From contig OY986435.1 of the NCBI GenBank assembly GCA_963920525.1, forward strand, positions 273,761,348-273,825,347: DNA of 64,000 nucleotides, written 5' to 3'. Source of the DNA: Dichetophora obliterata (Eukaryota > Arthropoda > Insecta > Diptera > Sciomyzidae). Below, in pieces: positions 58,169 through 64,000 of the stretch. The translations under genes were made by a program, and so were the position numbers. Positions within the stretch are counted from its first letter, which is position 1, and each line of letters begins with the position of its first letter. Under the pieces are notes generated by a model that had not been told where the DNA came from, did no database searches, and saw only the letters and a program-made list of their open reading frames with translations.

Positions 58169-59903
58169 CCCAGCAGCGGATTTGCCAGTGGCTACCATAG
58201 AACTAATACAGAATAAATTACCAGGTAAGGAAGCATTACTTTTTTCAAAAAGTAATGCGTCTGAATATAGCAGAAGTAATTAACTCATACCTCATTACCT
58301 GTAATGTAGCATACAAGGAAAAGTAATGCAGTGATTTTGCAAATATCCGAATAACTTAATACAGGTAGTATGTTACTCCATAACTTCTAGGTAATGCTGA
58401 AGGGAGGCGATCACTTACTTCCTGTCTCATTCAATGTTAAATGTAAGGCCTTTTATGCATAGTAAGGTAATATAGTCGGAAGTAGTGGTCATTACAAGGT
58501 AATTGATGCTTCATATATTCGGAATATATTCCATCCGCGGTACCCTGACATAACCCCAAGTGGCACTATCCCAATTTTTAATTTTGGGATTATGTCACTC
58601 CTTCTACAGTGACATAAACCCAAATTTTTTACTTGGGGCAATGTCACTGCTTGTAAAGTGCCGTAACCCCAATTGGGATAAAGCCACTTTTAAGCCTAAA
58701 AATGAGAAAATTTGGATAGATATTTCGAAATATTAAGTTTTTAGCTAAAATTAATTTGTTTGACAATTTTTTCGTGGAACGTATGTATGTATTAAGAGCT
58801 TTAAATTTCAAATCTGTACAAATTAATGGCCGCTCTCATCTAGTTTAGAAGTTATAGGGGTCAAAATTAAGGAAAATAGGCTCGAAAAACGTGCTATTTT
58901 TCTATTAATTGCATACTTTTATAAAGTAAGCAAGAATATTTTAAGAAAACTTATGCTATTACCTTTTAAATAAGCGATTAACCATTAAATTCCATGCATT
59001 ACTTTTCAAGACAGAACACTTTTATTACATATGCAAGTCCCAACTTTTTTGAATAAACTAAACTAGTTTAGTTTTTTTCTTTAATTTGTACTTCCAGCCT
59101 TATATATGAAAAAATTAAAAAATTTTATAAAAAATCGCGCGATTTTTTATAAAATTTTTCGCCTGTGGCGCTTTTTTCATTAATCACAACGTTAAGTATG
59201 TGTATAACTACTACTCTGAAACAAATTTACAGAATGGATGTACTAAAATTACCGAATTTTTACAAACACTTATTTTTTTTTTAATTTTAAATCACAGCAA
59301 CGTCATTTATACTTCATATAAAGTGGCATAACCGCAATTAAGATAACATCACTTTTGTGGATAAGAAATGTAAAAATTTGGAAAAACATTTGTATTTTCT
59401 TTTTAATATATATATATTTTTTTGTTAATATATTTATTTTATAACAATTACATCATTAAAATATAATATAAAATTTTATAAGTCATGAATGAGCTCCAGC
59501 GATATATGAATATGTAACACCTTCCATTGTATTCATTTTATATTTTACAAACACGCTGCTTCGTTGTTGCAAAGACTCAAAAATGTGAAAATTTACAACG
59601 GGATTTCATATAATTAGTTTTTAAAAAGTTGACACTGATATCAAATAACATGCGCCTTACTTGAAAGACTATAAAAGTATTTTTTGGTAGTACATTTCAC
59701 TAGTACACTGGTGACATAATCCCAAAAAAATTTGGAATTTTGACTTCTTTTTATTTGGGAATATGTCATCCCTTCCATAGTGACATAATCCCAAGTAAAA
59801 AAATTGGCATTATGTCACTGTATAAGGAGTGACATAATCCCAAAATTAAAAATTGGGATTGTGCCACTTGGGATTATATCACGGCACCCCATCCGCTACT
59901 GGG
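58169..59903. mobile_element. TA-flanked MITE with CCCAGYAGCGGAT ends, split by a nested element
   Basis: CCCAGCAGCGGAT at 58169 is inverted as CCCAGTAGCGGAT ending at 59903, with TA on both sides (58167-58168 and 59904-59905). Its own sequence is about 377 bp, rich in short GTAATG and CATTAC motifs. The nested element sits inside its right terminal repeat. Confidence 0.75.
58539..59888. mobile_element. 1.35-kb element with long inverted ends and 8-bp duplication
   Basis: CCATCCGC lies at 58531-58538 and 59889-59896. The ends are GGTACCCTGACATAA and, inverted, GGTGCCGTGATATAA. About 160 bp at each end consists of GTGACATAATCCCAA-type repeats in inverted order. There is no ORF of note. An 8-bp duplication is known for hAT, P and Merlin elements, but the ends fit none clearly. 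Confidence 0.85.
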
Positions 59904-60474
59904 TAAAGATATGGTTGGGCCAAGTATAAACGCAAATGCCAATTCAGGTACTGCAATTTACTCTTAAGGCGTCTTATTTAAAAAATATCTCAAAATAGAA
60001 AAGAGGAAGATGAAAATTTTTTTTTATTTTTATGATTGACTGCTGGCAATGAAGCAAAGCTTTTCGCCACATACGAGACGGATGTGTCTTATATCCTATT
60101 ACAATACTGTTAAGAGGTAAAATAATATCAATCAACAAAAGTCAACATTTACTTTAAATAAGTAGAATAAAAAGTAATTTATTTTTTCAGCTTATGACTT
60201 CTTTTTTATGTTTTACAGAAATATATATAAATAACATAAATTGTGTTAAATCATAATAAAACTGATATAAATAATATTTTTAATTGTCACAAATTGTGAA
60301 TACGAGTTTGTATATTTTTTCTACAAAGGTAAGCATAATCTATATATCTATATAGAACAAAGTCGTAAAATGTGTTTGAAATTCCATAACTCAAGAACGA
60401 AGCGTCCTATACGATTCGGGATTTTTTTGTTGTGTTTGTAATTATAAAGACAAGGTTTGTAAAAGACAACATTT

Positions 60475-60650
60475 TTGCCTCACCCCCTTTCACCACCCGA
60501 AAATCAATAAAAACTTTATATTTTAGACAGTTTTGGTCGTGAACCAAGTTTTACTTGGTAATTTAGTTCTTTATTTTACTGTCGGAAACTGTACTCAAAA
60601 TTGGTTTCCTCGCCTCCTTTTACCGCCCACAAATCAATAAAAATTCTATA
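60475..60650. repeat. Direct duplication, about 127-bp spacing
   Basis: CCTTTCACCACCCGAAAATCAATAAAAACTTTATAT-like block at 60485 recurs diverged at about 60617. Part of a decayed interspersed repeat starting near 60340. Confidence 0.55.
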
Positions 60651-60663
60651 TAACATAAAACGT

Positions 60664-60735
60664 GGTGGTTATGGCTACTGGTAGAGTGCGTGGCCCGTAA
60701 GCTATAGAACCGCGGTTTAAACCCCAGCTTGCTCA
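60664..60735 (+). pseudogene. tRNA-like sequence
   Basis: TGGCTACTGGTAG (A-box-like), a CCCGTAA loop that would give anticodon CGT, and GGTTTAAACCCC (B-box-like). The stems pair poorly. Probably a SINE head or a decayed tRNA copy. Confidence 0.45.
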
Positions 60736-60999
60736 GACAGACATTTTTTTCAATTCAATTAATATTTCTGTTCTGCCACCACCTTTCTGCAGACAATGGC
60801 AAACCTCAGAGTAAAAATTGCCATGTAAAGTTTCCTGGGAACATAAGCCGTTCAGAGTCGGAATAAAACTCGTAGGTCCAGTTCTCGATAATTTGTGATC
60901 ACACATGTTAATAACTCGCACAACACAATTGATCGATAGAAGCTAGGTCAAAGTCCTTGCAAGGGCTGAAATGGTCAGTTTATTTATTTTTATTTTTAA

Positions 61000-61387
61000 G
61001 ACGACCAAATTATTATAAGAATCTAATGAGTCATAGAACTTAAATACATTATCCAAATGAGAGACGTATATAGCATCTGAACTATGTATTAGAACGCACG
61101 TAAGAGACATATATATAAAGGGTTCCACCGGATACCAGCTTTCGAGACACAGAGTTGATCAAACATAGAGCCAGCATTCTTTAGGATACATATATTAGAG
61201 CGCAAAGCACGTTTGACCGCAATAAAAATACCACCTCCACGTCTGAGACCAGTCTTTACAGCATCTTTATCTTTGGGATACACTTGATAGATGGTAATAT
61301 TAAAAAATTTTGCATAGTAGAAATCAAAGCTCAGCCTATGTTTCAGTAAAAACAATAATGTCAAAATTACCATAATATGTACAACTA
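61000..61387 (-). pseudogene. Jockey-group LINE endonuclease fragment
   Basis: Minus strand: a TETW-adjacent region decayed near 61360, then YQVYPKDKDAVKTGLRRGGG followed by IFIAVKRALRS, MFDQLCVS, and in a second frame MEPFIYMSLTCVLIHSSDAI with LDNVFKFYDSLDSYNNLVVL. This is the first half of a LINE endonuclease; it is cut upstream by the DNA element at 61388 and ends near 61000. Confidence 0.8.
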
Positions 61388-61504
61388 CACAGAAAAAAAA
61401 AATACTTTAATGCCAACAAATTTCAACCTTACACCAAATAGATTTTGCATTTAAATCGTGCTCAACAACATTTCGTAGTTGCCGCAAATATTAAATTGCT
61501 GTTG

Positions 61505-61740
61505 ACGATTTTGTTGCGGCAAAAGTTAAATCTGTTGTTTCAAATGCAATTTTCATTGAAACTCAACAATATATTTATTTGACGCAAAATTAATTGCTGT
61601 TGTCCAAAATGCAAAAAAAAAAAGGAATTGTTGTTCACACAACAAAATAATTATTTGACGCAAAATGCATTGTTGTTGCCCCAAATGCAAGAAAAATAGA
61701 AATTCCTGTTAGCGCAAAAAAAGTATTGTTTGACGCAAAT
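61505..61740. repeat. Subterminal repeats, about 78-bp unit
   Basis: Three diverged units with TTTGACGCAAA, ATTGTTGTTG-like, CCAAATGCAA and a short A-run. They are element-specific and unlike the 21-bp unit of the 14016-16203 element. Confidence 0.7.
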
Positions 61741-61983
61741 AATTATGGTCTTATCTCAACAGCAAAAATTTTGAAGTTTCCCTATTTTTTTCAATTAAAA
61801 TGAAATATTTACTGATTTAATGTTTTCAATTTATTTATTGGTTCAAGTAATACAGATGTACAGAGCAACTATTATTATTTATATGTTTATTTAATTACGA
61901 GTAGTTGTAGTTAAATACTAATTGGTAATGAGTTCTTAACAGATATGATTACAATAGATACATTAATCATGTGCAGTTGTCTT

Positions 61984-64000
61984 CTACTTTCGGAAAATCT
62001 TTTGCGAATTATTAAGTGTATAAATTCTTTTAGGTTTCGAAAACATTTCAATTTTTGCAATATGATAAGCATTACAATTTTCCAACAAGACATATGATTG
62101 AAATTTATCAGAAAAATTAGTTATTATCTGTTGAACAATTAAATACATTTCATTCATAATCTCATAAAATATCTTAAGAATAATTCCTCTAACATTTTTA
62201 AATTTTACAACATCACCTTTTCTGTAAACAATTCCTTTGTAAATTACTTTAGGCAATTCGTAACCGTTTGTTTTGTCAGTACATAAGTTATCAAAACAGT
62301 CTAGAGTTGTTAAATCAATTATTAAACTGTGTTTGAAACTTGACAGATCATTTTCAAAAAAATCTTTTTCAATTAAATGAAGTGAAAAGTTGAGGCAATG
62401 CTTTATGCATAGTGTATAAGGCATATTTTTGCGAGAAGTAATAACGTGTGCATACTTTTTAAAAGCGGCATGCTTGCCTTCGAATCTAAAACACCACAAA
62501 TGTTTGAGAGGGCCTACATTTTTTATAATCCTAGCATAATGCACCATAAAATGATATTTAGGTTTAAGTTTTTCACCGAAGGTTTTGACATAAAATTTGT
62601 TGTGTTCAAAAATTAAGTTTTGTAATAATGTTAACACATCATCATCAAACTCCTCTAATAATGTTGTGTCAACAAGTCTTACAAAATTAATTAGAAATTT
62701 ATAGACCAAGTCATGTTCATCTATGAGATCACCAATTAATAGCAGAATAGTATCTAAAAAAAGTTTCATTTGAGCAGCATTCATTTTAATAGTGCCTTGT
62801 TTTATTTGTGTTTTAGTAATGTGAGAACTTATATTTCTCATATTATCAGGCCCGTACTCAAACAACTGTTTCCTGCAATTAAAGGCATCTAACGTAAACT
62901 TTTTTTCTATATAAATAAAATAATTCAAAATTTTTGGGATATTGTATCTTCCAACTCCCAAAAAAATATCGTGCATTATGTCGCAACAGGTGTTATCAGT
63001 AATATGGAAATAAGATAATTTGTTCCATATAGAATTCTCTTTTAATGCTGTTATAATAGTTTGTCGACTATCAACTCCTTCAATTTCTTTGAGATAGACA
63101 CTTTGGTCTCGAACCTTTTCCTCAATTTCGCTACACATGTTTTGACATTCTTCTTTTGAAGAAGTACACAGTCTGCAATAATAATTGCTGTTAAAACTTG
63201 TTTGAAAACCTAAAACTTCATTAAGACCCAAATTGTCGCCTAATATCTGTCCAAGACAAAAATAAATTGTTTTGGTTTCTCCATCAATCATAACATTTAT
63301 TCCATTTACACTCAAATCCTCCAATATATTGACAAGTGGATTCAGAGTTGTTTCGTTACTGAAATAAGTCAAATCTTTTGCGTTTATAAAACCAGCTACA
63401 AAAATATTTCGCAAATATGATAACTGATGTTGTGGAATAACCGGTATTGTAAAGTATATACCGCAAACGGAATTCGGACGAGATCCAAGTGGATCATTTA
63501 TTTGAAATGCATCGAAATAAAGAAATATTGGAAAACATATTTTTTCTTCAAATTTACTTATTTTAGATTTCCATAAATCACCCATAATGAAGTGATTTAG
63601 TTTGTTGGATGCTTTGATTTCGTCAATATGTTTCATAGTATCTTGAAAAACTTGTGGACATTCGAAATATTTTTGCAGCTGGTGTTTAATGTCACAAAAG
63701 CAGCTTTCATTTTTATTTTCTTGTAATGTTGGTTGTCCGCGGACAAATACTTCGTCCAGTTCTCGTGATATTACGAAAAGCTTAGGATTTTTGAATAGTT
63801 CCAGTTTTTCTAAATTTTTAAAAAATTTGTATTCCGTTTCGATATCTTGAAATGGATTCTTGGCAAAATAAATTAATTCTTTAAATGAAGGTTGTGCGTT
63901 AGGTGGAAGAAGTGGAAGAAATTGTTCAATTGCGTTTACTAACGGTACAATAACACAATTTTTGATGTCATTTTGCATTTCTGGGACATTATTTCGGGCA
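61984..64000 (-). CDS. Putative CACTA-like (CMC group) transposase, N-terminus beyond window
   Basis: At least 664 codons without a stop; the frame stays open to the window edge past the first Met at 63978, so the true start is probably outside. Conserved-looking blocks in order: FPIFLYFDAFQINDPLGSRP (about residue 150), VCGIYFTIPVIPQHQ, FCLGQILGDNLGLNEVLGFQ, YYCRLC (Cys-rich knuckle), DNTCCDIMHDIFLGVGRYNI, KPKYHFMVHYARI and LWCFRFEGKHAAFKKYAH. I recall this layout from uncharacterised animal proteins related to Transposase_21-type enzymes; catalytic residues cannot be assigned surely. Where I remember MHDxLEGV, this copy has MHDIFLGV, so an acidic residue may be lost. It is the longest uninterrupted frame in the window, suggesting a young insertion. 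A nuclear DNA cut-and-paste role is inferred. Confidence 0.7.
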   Translation of the reverse strand, partial: ARNNVPEMQNDIKNCVIVPLVNAIEQFLPLLPPNAQPSFKELIYFAKNPFQDIETEYKFFKNLEKLELFKNPKLFVISRELDEVFVRGQPTLQENKNESCFCDIKHQLQKYFECPQVFQDTMKHIDEIKASNKLNHFIMGDLWKSKISKFEEKICFPIFLYFDAFQINDPLGSRPNSVCGIYFTIPVIPQHQLSYLRNIFVAGFINAKDLTYFSNETTLNPLVNILEDLSVNGINVMIDGETKTIYFCLGQILGDNLGLNEVLGFQTSFNSNYYCRLCTSSKEECQNMCSEIEEKVRDQSVYLKEIEGVDSRQTIITALKENSIWNKLSYFHITDNTCCDIMHDIFLGVGRYNIPKILNYFIYIEKKFTLDAFNCRKQLFEYGPDNMRNISSHITKTQIKQGTIKMNAAQMKLFLDTILLLIGDLIDEHDLVYKFLINFVRLVDTTLLEEFDDDVLTLLQNLIFEHNKFYVKTFGEKLKPKYHFMVHYARIIKNVGPLKHLWCFRFEGKHAAFKKYAHVITSRKNMPYTLCIKHCLNFSLHLIEKDFFENDLSSFKHSLIIDLTTLDCFDNLCTDKTNGYELPKVIYKGIVYRKGDVVKFKNVRGIILKIFYEIMNEMYLIVQQIITNFSDKFQSYVLLENCNAYHIAKIEMFSKPKRIYTLNNSQKIFRK

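Larger units (their letters stand above)
61388..64000 (-). mobile_element. CACAG-ended DNA element with transposase, continuing past the window
   Basis: The end reads CACAGAAAAAAAAAATACTT (61388), fitting the CMCWR terminal consensus and resembling the inverted right end at 16203. It interrupts a Jockey endonuclease. Subterminal repeats and then a minus-strand transposase ORF follow. The other end lies beyond 64000, so the target duplication cannot be checked. Confidence 0.75.

Overview
The window looks like repeat-dense DNA from an insect, most likely a higher fly (Diptera). The reasons are the strong AT bias, the many CAA/TTG microsatellites, and the mix of remnants: Jockey-group, I/LOA-group and RTE-type LINEs, hAT, Tc1 and PIF/Harbinger-type DNA elements, and a CACTA-like transposase. 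The species cannot be fixed from sequence alone. I found no convincing host protein-coding gene. Nearly everything recognisable is a transposable element, a broken copy of one, or a simple or tandem repeat.

Layout. 1-3250: an outer long-inverted-repeat (foldback) element holding a composite repeat (477-2480). A second, inverted copy of that composite lies at 49138-53878 and has received an RTE retrotransposon (51383-53130) with an exact 11-bp target duplication. 3250-10000: mostly AT-rich sequence with a 130-bp tandem duplication, a GC-richer patch (5880-7130) and an unassigned ORF (9100-9456). 10090-13600: a decayed RT, a dispersed repeat carrying a tRNA-like sequence, a 332-bp tandem duplication, and the 3' part of a minus-strand Jockey-group LINE. 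13600-17510: that LINE is split by a short element, itself split by a 2.2-kb element with arms of 21-bp minisatellite and an orphan coding exon inside. 20290-23340: a second Jockey-group LINE with ORF1 end, endonuclease and deleted RT. 24117-30820: further MITEs, hairpins and tandem arrays, including a hAT MITE with a perfect 8-bp duplication. 31190-34249: a hAT-like element with other repeats nested in it. 37060-46030: one minus-strand I/LOA-group LINE with RNase H, cut into four pieces by three unrelated insertions. 46900-49100: an RT relic and a Tc1-like remnant. 54077-55560: a dispersed repeat containing a hairpin Harbinger-type MITE. 58169-59903: a MITE whose own terminal repeat was hit by a second element with an 8-bp duplication. 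61000-64000: a Jockey endonuclease fragment cut by a DNA element whose long transposase ORF runs off the window end.

How the parts relate. There is no operon-like cooperation here; the relationships are order of insertion. Several DNA elements share a terminal pattern (CAC..., then an A-run, closing with ...GTG) and 2-bp target duplications, and most landed inside LINE copies. The long transposase at 61984-64000, the short exon at 14818-15267 and a short ORF at 41517-41822 resemble different parts of one animal transposase family, which makes it the likely source of these insertions. That link is inferred from recalled family features and was not tested by search.
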